Notes: generated from the sequence alone by a model not told the origin. Shown: positions 48,732-59,209, counted from the stretch's first letter. The stretch: 64,000 bases of DNA from an uncultured Collinsella sp. (GCA_959599915.1 CAUGJE010000011.1:1-64000); one strand, 5' to 3'. Numbers and translations: made by a program.

Positions 48732-51700
48732 ATGGCTATGTGGGATCTCAACTGCCAATCGAATCCGTCGTCTGCGGACGACAAGGAGCTCGCTCCCTAT
48801 CTTGCACGTCAAAAGGCGATGCGCGAGTTTTTTGAGCGTGCGCTGTTTGCCCCCAAGGATCAGGGCAACAATGGCCTGTACTTTTTGGGCGCCACGACGG
48901 GCTCGGGTAAAAACTATACGGCCGAGCAGGTCACAGCCGACCTCATCGCCGGTGGCTGGGACGATTCGGGCTGTTTTAACAAGTGCCCGGGCCGTCGTTA
49001 CCTGGTGTTTGTGGTGCCGGGTAAGGACAACCGCGACAACTACGTTGCGAGCGTGCGCAAATTGCTGGTTGAACAGGGCATGGATGGCGATGCCGCGCAG
49101 CGCATGGTGTTCGATCTTCCGCGTGCGGGCGATAACATCCTGCATTGGATTGAGACTACGCGCGGTAAGGGCGCCGTGGGCGTGCGCGACATTCCGTGTC
49201 CCATCGAGGCGGACGACGAGAGCTCTCATCGCATCATTAAGCGAGCGTGGGGCAACGCGATGGAGATCGCCGATGACCTTTTGGGCATCCTTGACACTCG
49301 AAATCGTCTGGGAGGTGTTGCAGACCGTTTGACCCCCGCCCTTCGCGACAAGCTATCGTCGGCGGATGCGAGCTTGCGTTGGGCTGTGAGCCACGAGCTC
49401 AAAAACATCACGCGCGGCATGGAGGTAATCCCCCAGATTTGGCCGTCTGCCCTGCTCAATGACGAGAGCATACCGCATGTGATTGCCCTGACGCCGCAAA
49501 AGCTCATCAATAGGATCGATACAGTGACCGGTGCAGGCGTTGTGCTCTTTAACGCAATGGCTGCCGAGAAGGGCCTGTTTATCTTTGATGAAATCGACCA
49601 CATGAAGGCCGACATACTGTCGACGCTGACAGACGATCCCGTGACGTTTCAACCGGACGAAGTATTGCGTATCCTCGATCGTCATTTTAACGGCGGTGTG
49701 GTGGACCCCTTGCTACTGGGGAATCGAGATCAATGGATGGCGGTCTATACGCACGCTTCCACGTCGGGCGATCACAAAGGGTCAAACGCCGAGAGGAACA
49801 GGGTTTCGCGGGCGAGCGTAGAGGAAGATGCCGAAGAAATCGCCAAGGATGTCAAGAAAATTCAAAAGGCACTCGCCTCTTGTATTAAGGACATGAAACT
49901 GCGTCCGCCTTTTGCGCTGTCTGACGAGGCGAAAGAAGAGCAGCTCTCCGGTCGACATCTGTTTGGCAGCGACGATATTTCGGTGGGCGACAACTCGGCG
50001 AATCCGTTGCGCTTCAAACTCAATGAGGGCGGTACTCGCAATATGATTATCACTCGCGGAGGGAGTGGGCAGCAAACCGTCAGCAAGGCGGTGCGTCGTG
50101 CACGCGGTCTGGTCAGGATGGTGGTGGGTCATCTCGCCCGTTGCGCCACGCTTATGGACAAGCTGTACTACGGCAGCATTTCGTACAAGGACGACCTTTC
50201 GCGCAAGAACATCATCGATGCCCTGGGCATTAGGAACAACCAGACCAGCGAGAAGTATTTTTGGGATTCGTTGATGCTGGCGCTGTTCTTTAAAGATCGT
50301 AAGAATGACGAGATCGATGCCGCCGACGACTCGATGTATGCGCGTGGTGTCGATTATCTAGTGATGGAAACCACCATCGAGCACATGTTTACCACGTACC
50401 TAACCAGCCACGGCATTGAGCGCATGCCCGAGGCCTACCTTGCCTCCATTGCCGCCAAAGCGCCTTGCGTGTGCATGAGCGCAACATGGAGTGCGCCGAC
50501 CGTCAAAAACTTCAACCTCGATTACCTTGACGAGGTTCATGGCGTGGTTCGCAAGGACGCTTGGATTGGCGAGCTCAACCAGGAAATCGTGCGACAGACT
50601 AAGCTGTTTAACAAACAGGCTGCGAAGGAGTACGACGTCGATATTGCCTGGGTGGATGAGTCCAAGGAAATTGCCGGCATGGTCGCGCTGGCAGGCGGCG
50701 CCTTTGGCGGCATCATTGTGTCGCCCGACGAGGTGTACGAGCGCGCGATGCGGTTCTTTGACGGGATTGGCGTGAGTGAGGGACTTGCGGTGCGCTTGCG
50801 CTTAAAGATTGCTGACAGGGTGGGCGTGAGCGACGCCAAGAGCATCGAGTTTGAGCTGAAGCGCCTGAGCAAGACGCTTGTTGCCGTGAGTACTTGGGCC
50901 CGTGGTGTGGCGCGTAACGAGCAACGGGCGGGAGCCGTTTTTACCACGCGCCACATGGGAAACCATGGCGAATTCAATAGTCTGGCGCTGGATCTTGCGC
51001 GCGAGATTGTCGCGGAGCTGGTGATTAGAAACATCAAGTGCCCCGAGATGTCGTACGAGAAATCGCTTGAGGCCGCCAAGGACATGGTGCCGTGCTTTAA
51101 CGCTGCGGAATGGGATGCAGGTTGGCGTGGCGCTCAAAAACGTCTCGAGCTGGGCCAGCCGACCCTGATGTTTATCAATCTTTCGGCCGGTGGCTTTTCC
51201 AAGAATCTCAAATACAAGGTGCCGGAGAATCTGTGCGACATGGTTCATCAGGTCGATTGCGGCTTTGAAAATGCCGACCGTCGCCCCAAGATGGATCTTG
51301 ATTTCTTATATATCGAGTCGCCCACAAGTCGTTTGACCTGGGGAGTGGAGATCAACTCAAATAAGTTTGTCCAGCAGGCGCTACTTGGCGTGGTGGAGCA
51401 GGAGGAACTGGTAGCGCGCGGCGAGGTTCCGTTTACTCAAAAGCGCCGGAACGTACGGATGCTTCTATCTGGCGTTAATAAGAGCCTGCCGGTGCGCGAC
51501 ACCCTCTCTTATCAGGTCGAAGGCGCTCGCATTGTGGCACAGGCTGTGGGTCGCCTGATGCGCACGAGTGTAAAGATGCCTTGCGTGCAGGTGCTGCTCG
51601 ACCGCGAGATTGCGAACGATTGCAACTTTTCGTTCTTGCATGATTTGCCGATGGGCTACGAGCTTGAGCAGGTGGTTGGTGCCTGCGCCGCTGCCAACAA

Positions 51701-52664
51701 CCATATGACGGACAACAAGGAACACGCTGCCGTTAAGCAGCAGAACCTTGCCGCCTTTAGGAACAACCTTGCCAAGCAAAAGCACGAAAAGCTGGCGTGG
51801 AAAGTTACCTCGCTAAACGCCGGGGACGAAGATCTCACTGCTTTTGATGGCGAGCGCGACTTTTACCTGCATCATTTTTGCCTGCCGTGGGAAGATCTCG
51901 CGCAATACCCAGAGCGCCGGAGTACCGCGCTGCGCATGTCGCATGCTGCAAATGGCTATGCCTATGCAGAAGGCGGGGCATGCAAGGTGCCGCACTTTGA
52001 ATTCCCTAGCTACGATGGTGAGCCCGTCGAGCAGATTGCTGCTCGTCTGGAGGATCGTTGCCACTGCAAGGAGGGCTTAAAGGGCGCGACGGTTCGCCAG
52101 GTGAGCCAGGCGGCGGCGCGCGTACCCGAGCTGCTGTCAATTCGCGAAGTGCGTGAGCGTTGGTCGAGCGACGGGGTGCCCACAACGCTGCAGCCGGCGG
52201 CGACGGCGCACATGACGCCCTATATGTTCCAGGCGGTCTACCTGGGTGAGCTGGGAGAATCTGCCGGAAGGGCAATCTTTGAGGCATATTACGACGGCCG
52301 CTATTCGCTTACGCGTGGCGATGCGGCACACGCCGAGACAGGTGGCGACTTTGAGGTGCTCGATGCTGCTGGCAACACGACCGGGGTATGGATCGATTTT
52401 AAGCACTATCGCATCGGTGCCTATATCGCTTATGTTCGCGACGGTCGCGAGGCGTCGGATGCCGAGCGCTTTAGGGCGAAGGCTCAAAAGGTTGGGGCGA
52501 AACGCCTGCTAATCGTCAACGTTTTGGCTGATGAGGCAGCGCTTGAGTGCGTGCCCAAGGCACTCGATGCTGAGGGGACTGTGTTCTCCGTTCCTTATAT
52601 GGCCGCCGACGGTGCAATCAATTTGGAGATGATGGAGGCGATCGGCCGTGCAATCGAAGCATAA
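48732..52664 (+). CDS. SF2-type helicase with a C-terminal nuclease-like domain
   Basis: A 1310-residue protein. Motif I is GATTGSGKN (53-61), an unusual form ending in Asn where Thr or Ser is normal. Motif II is GLFIFDEIDHM (near 281), motif III is CMSATWS (near 581), and motif VI is AQAVGRLMRTS (near 935). This order is that of a DExD/H superfamily 2 helicase with a large insert between motifs II and III. Near residues 1204-1227, GGDFEVLDA followed by GVWIDFKHYR gives a D...D-x-K pattern typical of a PD-(D/E)XK nuclease. ATG at 48732 follows GGAGG. The stop overlaps the next gene by 17 bases, so the two are made together. The pairing recalls the helicase-REase-PIWI islands described by Burroughs, Iyer and Aravind. 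Confidence 0.8.
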   Translation: MAMWDLNCQSNPSSADDKELAPYLARQKAMREFFERALFAPKDQGNNGLYFLGATTGSGKNYTAEQVTADLIAGGWDDSGCFNKCPGRRYLVFVVPGKDNRDNYVASVRKLLVEQGMDGDAAQRMVFDLPRAGDNILHWIETTRGKGAVGVRDIPCPIEADDESSHRIIKRAWGNAMEIADDLLGILDTRNRLGGVADRLTPALRDKLSSADASLRWAVSHELKNITRGMEVIPQIWPSALLNDESIPHVIALTPQKLINRIDTVTGAGVVLFNAMAAEKGLFIFDEIDHMKADILSTLTDDPVTFQPDEVLRILDRHFNGGVVDPLLLGNRDQWMAVYTHASTSGDHKGSNAERNRVSRASVEEDAEEIAKDVKKIQKALASCIKDMKLRPPFALSDEAKEEQLSGRHLFGSDDISVGDNSANPLRFKLNEGGTRNMIITRGGSGQQTVSKAVRRARGLVRMVVGHLARCATLMDKLYYGSISYKDDLSRKNIIDALGIRNNQTSEKYFWDSLMLALFFKDRKNDEIDAADDSMYARGVDYLVMETTIEHMFTTYLTSHGIERMPEAYLASIAAKAPCVCMSATWSAPTVKNFNLDYLDEVHGVVRKDAWIGELNQEIVRQTKLFNKQAAKEYDVDIAWVDESKEIAGMVALAGGAFGGIIVSPDEVYERAMRFFDGIGVSEGLAVRLRLKIADRVGVSDAKSIEFELKRLSKTLVAVSTWARGVARNEQRAGAVFTTRHMGNHGEFNSLALDLAREIVAELVIRNIKCPEMSYEKSLEAAKDMVPCFNAAEWDAGWRGAQKRLELGQPTLMFINLSAGGFSKNLKYKVPENLCDMVHQVDCGFENADRRPKMDLDFLYIESPTSRLTWGVEINSNKFVQQALLGVVEQEELVARGEVPFTQKRRNVRMLLSGVNKSLPVRDTLSYQVEGARIVAQAVGRLMRTSVKMPCVQVLLDREIANDCNFSFLHDLPMGYELEQVVGACAAANNHMTDNKEHAAVKQQNLAAFRNNLAKQKHEKLAWKVTSLNAGDEDLTAFDGERDFYLHHFCLPWEDLAQYPERRSTALRMSHAANGYAYAEGGACKVPHFEFPSYDGEPVEQIAARLEDRCHCKEGLKGATVRQVSQAAARVPELLSIREVRERWSSDGVPTTLQPAATAHMTPYMFQAVYLGELGESAGRAIFEAYYDGRYSLTRGDAAHAETGGDFEVLDAAGNTTGVWIDFKHYRIGAYIAYVRDGREASDAERFRAKAQKVGAKRLLIVNVLADEAALECVPKALDAEGTVFSVPYMAADGAINLEMMEAIGRAIEA

Positions 52665-54543
52665 CCAGCCGTGCGGTTTGGGAGACATCGCCGTATCAGA
52701 GCTCGTGTTGCAGCTCGATGCCGCTGCTGCCGAGGAGCGCTACTCGGTCTTTTGGTGCAACGTCGGCGATGCGGGCAAGCATGCCGTGGCGAACTTTATG
52801 GCCGATGTGTGCCAGACGGGCAAGGTCGTCGCGCTCACGCAGCTTGCAGACAACCGCGTCTTTCTGATGGTCAAAGCGGGCGTGCAGACGGGCGACCTTA
52901 ATGCCTCGCTTTATCAGGAGCAGATAGTTCCGATTAAAACTAATTGGAACGAGTTGGACGATTACGTTGCGCTCCGCTTGCTGTTCAACTCCTGCTCTCA
53001 GTTTGAGGGGATTGAGGACGAAGTTCCCAATGACACCGGGCACCTGTATGTCATTAGCGCCAAGGGTGCCCGCCGCGATGCTGTCGAAAGCGACGGAAGG
53101 GGACCTGCCAAGATCGAAACGGTTGAAATCGTTATCGATGAGGATTGCACCTTTGATCTTAAGATTCGGACGTTTACCAAGCGCCGTGTGCTTATTGGCA
53201 GGGCACAAGGTGACGAGAAAGAGCTCGAAAAGATTAAGAGCCATGTGGGCTACAGGCTATCGCCCGTGGCGACGATGGTGCTTGCCCACGAACAAAAAGA
53301 CGAGTACATCCTGCGCCGAGCCAAGGGCGACAAGCCGTCCAAGCGCCGTGATCTGACGTTCTCGGCCCAGGCGGACAAGGTCGCCTATACCAAGAAGGGC
53401 ATTTTGTATCGAGAGCTGCAGATTCTCGAACGCCGTTACAGCGACTTCGCCCGGGTGACGCTCATGGAATACCCGCGTAAGAGTTTCTACGAGGTGCTCA
53501 AGGGTGATGAGTACGCGCGCGTGGTTGCGGGGCGCATGGCGGGGCAGCGAATCGTGGTGTCGTTTGCGCGCAATGGGCTTGCCGAAGTGGCGCGCCAGCT
53601 GGCCGATCGACTTAACGATTCCTCGTGGGGCGTTCGCGCAACGTATGGCGGAAGGGCCGTGGATTCGCGGGCGCTGAACCTTGTCGTTGTGCCCAATGAG
53701 GTTGCTGAGGACGACGGCTATGCCTTACATGCTGGCGTGGTGGAACAGCACGTGACACCGGATGTGTGCGAGCCACTGTTTAAGGTGGCGCCAAAGCAAA
53801 AGGATCGCAATGCGCAAGAGGCGATCCTGGGCGCCATGCTCAAAGAACTGCTGGTAAAGCAGGATGTTGTCGACGAGCGGGTGACGGCGTTTGATCTTGA
53901 TGCTTTGGATATTGAGTCGGTGACGGTGTGTGGCTTGGTCGATGTGCCGCATAAAACAAAGGACAAGATTGAGCTGGATTCGCGTATCGCTACGTTGGCG
54001 ATTGGCGCGGATGGGGGCATGCGCTATGCCTCACATTCGGCAGAGGATGGTCCCGAGGACGAGATGGAGCTCGATCTGCTGACCGCGGACGGCAAACTCG
54101 ATAAGGGCGCCTATGTCTTTGACGTGCATGCGGACGGGCAGTCTATGCTTGCGCGCGTGCGGGATACGGGACTGACGACGTTTTCCAATAACTTTATGGC
54201 CCTGGTGGGTGAGCATCAGCTCACAGGCAAAGCAGGGCGTAAGAAAGAGATTTTCGAGAGCTACAACTCGCCTTATTACGGCATTGGAACGTTCGAGCGT
54301 GCGGGCAAGACTTGCTATTTTGTGGGCGTCAACAACGGCACCCAGGAGGATATGGCGACTGCGATTCACGTGCGTTCGATTGAGGTACTCGACGGCGATG
54401 ATTTGTCTGAGTTGTTGGTTCAGCTGGCCAACATAGGCCTTTCGCGCTATAAGGCTCCGTCCGTGTGGCCGATTCCGGTCAAGTATCTCAACGAGTGCGC
54501 TGCGCGTGAGGGCGCGGTAGAGGATGGCGGTGGCGACAAGTGA
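52648..54543 (+). CDS. Protein with possible MID-PIWI (Argonaute-like) C-terminal half
   Basis: A 631-residue protein starting at GTG 52648, with GGAGG at about 9 bases, inside the end of the helicase gene. The C-terminal half looks like a MID-PIWI unit: RALNLVVVPNEV, then YALHAGVVEQHVTPD near residue 358 (similar to the guide-binding Y...Q pattern), LGAMLKELLVKQ, a strand AYVFDVHADGQSMLARVRD, and the end RYKAPSVWPIPVKYLNECA, like the PLP.HYA ends of PIWI proteins. The N-terminal 270 residues have no known domain. I cannot locate the DEDX catalytic tetrad, so it may be inactive, as in pPIWI_RE proteins. The Argonaute assignment is inferred by eye and needs structure prediction. Confidence 0.5.
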   Translation: MQSKHNQPCGLGDIAVSELVLQLDAAAAEERYSVFWCNVGDAGKHAVANFMADVCQTGKVVALTQLADNRVFLMVKAGVQTGDLNASLYQEQIVPIKTNWNELDDYVALRLLFNSCSQFEGIEDEVPNDTGHLYVISAKGARRDAVESDGRGPAKIETVEIVIDEDCTFDLKIRTFTKRRVLIGRAQGDEKELEKIKSHVGYRLSPVATMVLAHEQKDEYILRRAKGDKPSKRRDLTFSAQADKVAYTKKGILYRELQILERRYSDFARVTLMEYPRKSFYEVLKGDEYARVVAGRMAGQRIVVSFARNGLAEVARQLADRLNDSSWGVRATYGGRAVDSRALNLVVVPNEVAEDDGYALHAGVVEQHVTPDVCEPLFKVAPKQKDRNAQEAILGAMLKELLVKQDVVDERVTAFDLDALDIESVTVCGLVDVPHKTKDKIELDSRIATLAIGADGGMRYASHSAEDGPEDEMELDLLTADGKLDKGAYVFDVHADGQSMLARVRDTGLTTFSNNFMALVGEHQLTGKAGRKKEIFESYNSPYYGIGTFERAGKTCYFVGVNNGTQEDMATAIHVRSIEVLDGDDLSELLVQLANIGLSRYKAPSVWPIPVKYLNECAAREGAVEDGGGDK

Positions 54544-54587
54544 TGGTGTTGCGCAATTATCGCTCCTAGAACTTTTTGAAATTACGC

Positions 54588-54655
54588 TTGCATTGTAAAA
54601 GGGGAGAACATATACTGCAGCCATAGCACATCAGATGGGGTCTCAAAAAGAGACC
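54588..54655 (+). promoter_or_regulatory. Promoter and GGTCTC hairpin before a small gene
   Basis: TTGCAT (54588-54593) and TATACT (54611-54616) are spaced by 17 bases and form a good promoter. In the leader, GGTCTC-aaaaa-GAGACC (54639-54655) forms a perfect hairpin, 42 bases before the start of the 64-residue protein gene. Confidence 0.75.
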
Positions 54656-54696
54656 AAGCAAACGAGTTTTCAGTTTATGTTGAGAGGTACTTGAGC

Positions 54697-54891
54697 ATGA
54701 CCAGCAGATTTTTCCCCCTTTACAACGACAATACCGACCATATCGATCTCAATACCATCTACGGTTGCAGTATTGGTTCTAAGGCCGAGAACTACATGTT
54801 CGCTCAAGATGATCTAGAGCTTAGCTCCGAAGATTATGAGTACCTGAATGATATTGAGCGCGAGCGGGAGTATGAGCTCGGCATCCGCTGA
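54697..54891 (+). CDS. Small acidic protein, unknown
   Basis: A 64-residue protein with a C-terminal acidic helix (DDLELSSEDYEYLNDIERERE). It has its own promoter and a leader hairpin at 54588-54655. GAGAGG precedes the ATG at 54697; TTG at 54691 is an alternative. No family is recognised. It stands between the helicase operon and the surface protein. A CCCCG/CGGGG pair (54930-54956) follows in the gap. Confidence 0.6.
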   Translation: MTSRFFPLYNDNTDHIDLNTIYGCSIGSKAENYMFAQDDLELSSEDYEYLNDIEREREYELGIR

Positions 54892-55010
54892 TGGATGTGG
54901 GCTTGTCTCCAACTCCTCCGATTTAATTACCCCGTTATCACCTCTTTTTAGCGGGGCATATTGGATCGATTATGTGTCAAACATCAGCTCATCGTGGGAA
55001 GGAATCGGCA

Positions 55011-58000
55011 ATGAGCAAGAACGTGAACAAGAACATCAATGGCGGCGCTGCGGGTAAGGCGAAGGCCGCCGGGCGTATGGCGACAGTTGCTGCGGCAACG
55101 ATCGCCATGACGGGCGGGTCGCTGCTGTCTCCGCTGACTGCGGTGGCGCAGGGTGCGAACGGTGCCGACGCTACTGCGAAGCCGGCTGCGGTGCTGTCTC
55201 CGTTGACGAGCGCGGCTGCTGCTAGCGCTGGCGCGGGCACGGTGTCAGCGGTGCAGAAGGTCGCCAACCTGCAGGCTGCGGTCGATGCGGCTCGCGCTAA
55301 GGCCGCTGCTGCCAAGGCCGATTTGGATGCGGCCGCCGCTCCTTACGACGCCGCCGCTGCCAACCAGCAGCAGGCTCAGAGCGCCTACGATGCGGCCCGT
55401 GGCACAAGCGACGCTGCCGCTTCTGCAGCTTCGGCCGAGCTGGAGCAGCAGATGGGTGCCGCGCAGGACAAGGCCGATGCGGACGTGAAGGCGCTCGAGG
55501 ACGCTCAAGCTGCACTCGATGCCGCAAAGAGGGATCTGACGGACAAGGGTGAAGCCCTGACCGCTGCCCAGAAGACCGCCGACGATGCCCAGGCTGCGCT
55601 CAAGTCCGCGCAGGCCGCTGCTGCCGATGCCACGCCCGAGGCTGTTGCCGCGGCTCAGGCCGCTGCCGAGCAGGCCGCGAGCGAGCTGGAGCAGGCAAAG
55701 CAGCAGGCCGCCGACGCGCAGGTCAGGCTTTCGAATGCCCAGGCTGGCGTTGATGCCGCCGCGGCCAAACAGCAGGACGCGCAAGGCAAGCTTTCGGCAG
55801 CTCAGCAGGCAAAGGATGCGGCCGATAAGGATGTGAATGCCGCTCAGGCGAGCTATGACGCCGCCAAGGCCGATCTCGACCGTGCCGAGCAGGGTGCCGC
55901 GGGCCCGGAGTACGAGGCTGCCAAGGCCAAGGTGGACGCCGCCGCTGCCGCGCTGGACGCCGCCAAGTCGGTCCAGGCGCAGCGCGAGGGCGAACTCGCT
56001 GCTGTCTCGCAGGAAGTGACCACTGCCGAGGGTGAGGTGCAGGCTGCTCAGCAGGCGCTCGCCGTCCAGCAGCAGGCTGCGGCTGACGCGCAGTCCAAGT
56101 TGGACGCTGCCACGGCTGCTGCGACCGCGGCAGACGCCGCCGTCGATCAGGCTAAGGCCGAGCATGCCAATGCGCTTGCGGCGCTGGCCGACGCTCAGGC
56201 CAAGCTCTCGGCCGCTAAGGACGAGAAGAACGCTGCCGACAAGGCGCTCGACTAGGCAAAGGCTCAAAAGCAGCAGGCCGATCAGGCTGTAGCTCAAGCG
56301 CAGGCCAAGCTCGACGCCGCTCAGGCTACGGCGAACGCCTCGGCGGAAAACTACCGCCAGGGCGCCATTGCGTTCTTTAAGAGCGTGGGTGCCGACGATG
56401 CGGCGGACCTGATTCTCAACTGCAAATATGCCAGCCTCACCAAGGTGGGCGAGGAGGTTGACGCGACGAGTCTGACCAACATGAAGCAAGCGATTGTGTG
56501 GCTCAAGGCGTGCAACAAGTATCGTGCGAGCGTTGGCCTGGGTGAGCTCAAGGTGACGTATGCCATGATGGCGACCGCGATTGCCGATGCGAATTTCTCC
56601 GATACCAAGACTGCGCACGCCATGCAGTTCAACGTGGGCGAAAACGTGGCGTGGAACTACGGAAGCGACCCGTTCATCCAGTGGGTCGATCAGGAGAAGG
56701 CCGTCTTTGACCGCGCTGCGGCTACGCTGGGAGCGACGGGCCTTACGGGAAAGGCTGCTTTTGATTTCTACGAGCAGCATGGCGACGAAATCGATCGCTA
56801 CGTGGCTGCGCATGGCGGGAGCGTGCATACAGTCGGTCACTACATGAATGTGATCGATCCCGATTACACCGTAACGGGTATGGGGGTTTGCACGCGCGGG
56901 ACGATGAACCGTTGGCTTACGCAGGCGCAGACGTTCTCTATGTCTGGAGGATGGTACACGAATGCCGCCAATCCGATGACGGTTGCCGAATACGAGGCTG
57001 CGCTTAATGCGTGGTGTGACTCGTTGGCAAATCCTGGGCAGGGCGTGGACGCGGCTCGTCAGGAGCTTTCTGCCGCTCAGGGCGCGGCTGCGCAGGCTGG
57101 CGGCAAGGTGAGCGCCGCGTCGCAGGCCGCCGCTGCAAGGCAGGCTCAAGTCGATGCTGCTGCCGCCGATGTTGACGCTGCTGCCGCTGGGGCCTCGGAT
57201 GCCCAGGCTGCCGTGGGGGAGAAGCAGGCCGCGGCTGAGGCCGCTGCGCGTGCCGTGGCTGATGCCCGCGCCGACGTGGACGCTGCCAGCGCTGCGGTTA
57301 CCGCGGCGCAGAGTGTCGTGACTGCCAAGTCTGATGAACTCGATGTCGCCAAGGGCAAGGCTGCCGCTGCCCGGCGTGCGCTGGATGCCGCTCGCGCCGG
57401 CGTTGGCGACAAGGAGAGCGCGCTTGCTGCCGCCCAGGACGAGCTGGCTGCGTACTCTGCCGACGTTGCCGCTGCTCAGCGTGCATTTGATGCGGCCTCG
57501 GCGGTGCTCGAGGGGGCGCGTGCCGTTCAGGCTGACGCGCAGGCTGCAGTGAATGCCGCGCAGGGTGCGGCAGGCCAGGCAGATGCCGACGTCGCTGCTG
57601 CCCAGGCCGAGCTTGTTGCCGCCCAGGCTGCTGCGAGCGGTGCCGGCACGGCTGTGACCGCGGCTCAGGCCGCATCCGTCGCGGCTGCTGCTCGTGCGGC
57701 TCAGCTACATGATGCCGCCGCGGCGCTTGCTCAGGCGACGGAGGACAAGGCCGCTGCCGATGCTGCTGTTGAGGCAGCGGCTTCGGCGAAGACCGATGCC
57801 GAGTCTGGCGTGACTGCGGCGGACGACGCCGTAACGGATGCGACCGCTGATCGCGATGCTTCTGCCGCCGCGGTTGCCCGCCTGCGCAGGATCAACCTTG
57901 CCGACGCCATCGCTAGCGGCCGTGCCAACGATGCGGATGAGGCGCTCAACGCTAAGATCGCTGCAGCCCACGATGCCGCCGAGCGCGCCGCAGCTGCCAA

Positions 58001-58361
58001 GATTGAGCTCGACGCTGCCGTTGCTGCGACGGATGCTGTGGCACCTGCCTACTTGGAGGCGCTTGCCAACTATACCGCCGCCAAGGCCGAGCTCGACCAG
58101 GCTATTGTCGAGCTCAACGCCGAGATCGCTCGCCAAGAGGCCGCCGAGCGCGGGAATGGCGAGCAGACTCAGCCTGCGACGCAGGTGGCGTACCAGGCCA
58201 AGCACATGACCTCGGCGTCCGAGGCCACCACGCAGCAGACGACGATGCCCGCCACGGGCGACGTGTCCAACCTGCTGGGCGAGACGTTCGTAATTGGAGG
58301 CACGGTCCTGGTTGCCGCCGGCGTCTTCCTGTCCGACAAGCGCCGCCAGCTGATCCGTTAG
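55011..58361 (+). pseudogene. LPXTG-type Ala-rich coiled-coil surface protein with a CAP domain, interrupted by TAG
   Basis: One frame runs from ATG 55011 to 58361, broken only by TAG at 56253-56255 (codon 415). A signal peptide (MATVAAATIAMTGGSLLSPLTAVAQG) is followed by an Ala-rich coiled coil, then a CAP/SCP domain at about codons 446-655 (LKACNKYRASVGLGELKV, FNVGENVAWNYGSDPFIQW, TVGHYMNVIDPDY). A second Ala-rich coiled coil precedes the sorting signal MPATGD, membrane helix and KRRQ. The codon at the stop is CAG by context (ALD-Q-AKAQKQQ), so one C to T change made it. Without readthrough the product is a secreted, unanchored 414-residue coil. Restart inside is not supported. Confidence 0.85.
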
Positions 58362-58385
58362 GGACGGAGGAAAGCGGATCATTTT

Positions 58386-58431
58386 CGGCGCGCGCCGCAA
58401 GGGCATGGGTCCTGCGGCGCGCGCCGCTTTT
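58386..58431 (+). terminator. Terminator after the surface protein gene
   Basis: CGGCGCGCGCCGCA (58386-58399) pairs with TGCGGCGCGCGCCG (58413-58426), and CTTTTAT follows. Confidence 0.85.
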
Positions 58432-58459
58432 ATCTTCAAGATTAATTAAGGAGGGACAT

Positions 58460-58816
58460 ATGCAAATTAGAGGAGAGGCCGCGATTGCCTGTGGGTTCAT
58501 GGCGGGCTTGGCAACGGGGCTGCTGTTCGATGGATGTTTCGACAGCTACATCAATCGATTCTGCGATTCTGATTTTCCGAGAGGCTGGCCTCGGAAAACG
58601 GCACCGGCTCGTCAAAAGGCGGATGCGCCCATCAAGTCTCGCAGCGTGGCTGCTTCAAAAACCAAGGTGATCGTCATCAAGAACGGCAAGATTTATCACC
58701 GTTCTGGGGGATGCAAAAACCTTCCTCAAAATGCCATTAGAACAAGCGTGCCACTGGCGACCGCGCTCAAACGAGGAAAGACCCCCTGTTCAGTATGTTG
58801 CCCGCCAGCGGCTTAG
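58460..58816 (+). CDS. Small secreted or membrane-anchored Cys-rich protein
   Basis: A 118-residue protein with an N-terminal hydrophobic segment (AAIACGFMAGLATGLLF) and a C-terminal part IYHRSGGCKNLPQ...GKTPCSVCCP. The Cys/His pattern YH..GC..L...PC.VC recalls small Ada-like or nuclease-associated metal-binding tails. It probably acts outside the cell. TAAGGAGGG lies 9 bases before the ATG. Family not certain. Confidence 0.65.
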   Translation: MQIRGEAAIACGFMAGLATGLLFDGCFDSYINRFCDSDFPRGWPRKTAPARQKADAPIKSRSVAASKTKVIVIKNGKIYHRSGGCKNLPQNAIRTSVPLATALKRGKTPCSVCCPPAA

Positions 58817-58969
58817 ACGATTCTTCGGGGGTGTTCTGCAAGGACATGGGTCCCTGCGGATACATGGGTTTAAAAACGTGTCCGCACGGCATGGGACACT
58901 TACCCTGCCGCCCTGCTCTGCCGCGGCGGCATGTACCCAAACAACGATCCTCTAAGGAGTTCGATACCA

Positions 58970-59209
58970 ATGAGCGATAACACCAAGCATCTCGCAAAGA
59001 AGTGCGTCAAGGACGCGGGGCCGTGCCTCGCGTTGTGCCTTGCCGGCGCAGCGGTCGCGCTGCTGGCTGTTCTGGGGCCATTCGACGTGCTCCGAAGTGC
59101 CAGTTCTCTGCACGTTTGCATGGCCCTTGCCGGCGCCATGATGACCGGCGGCGTACTCGATCTGATTTTTTGGGTGCTCGACCCGTTTGGATGGAAGAAC
59201 GAGGGGTAA
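58970..59209 (+). CDS. Small two-helix membrane protein
   Basis: A 79-residue protein with two membrane helices (CLALCLAGAAVALLAVLG and VCMALAGAMMTGGVLDLIFWV). TAAGGAG lies 9 bases before the ATG at 58970. The gene is about 40 bases before the metallophosphoesterase pair. Function unknown. Confidence 0.6.
   Translation: MSDNTKHLAKKCVKDAGPCLALCLAGAAVALLAVLGPFDVLRSASSLHVCMALAGAMMTGGVLDLIFWVLDPFGWKNEG

Noticed and set aside
55245..57149. 634-codon minus-strand frame over the surface protein gene
   Set aside because: It is the mirror of the Ala-rich repeats; long antisense frames are expected in such GC-rich coding DNA.
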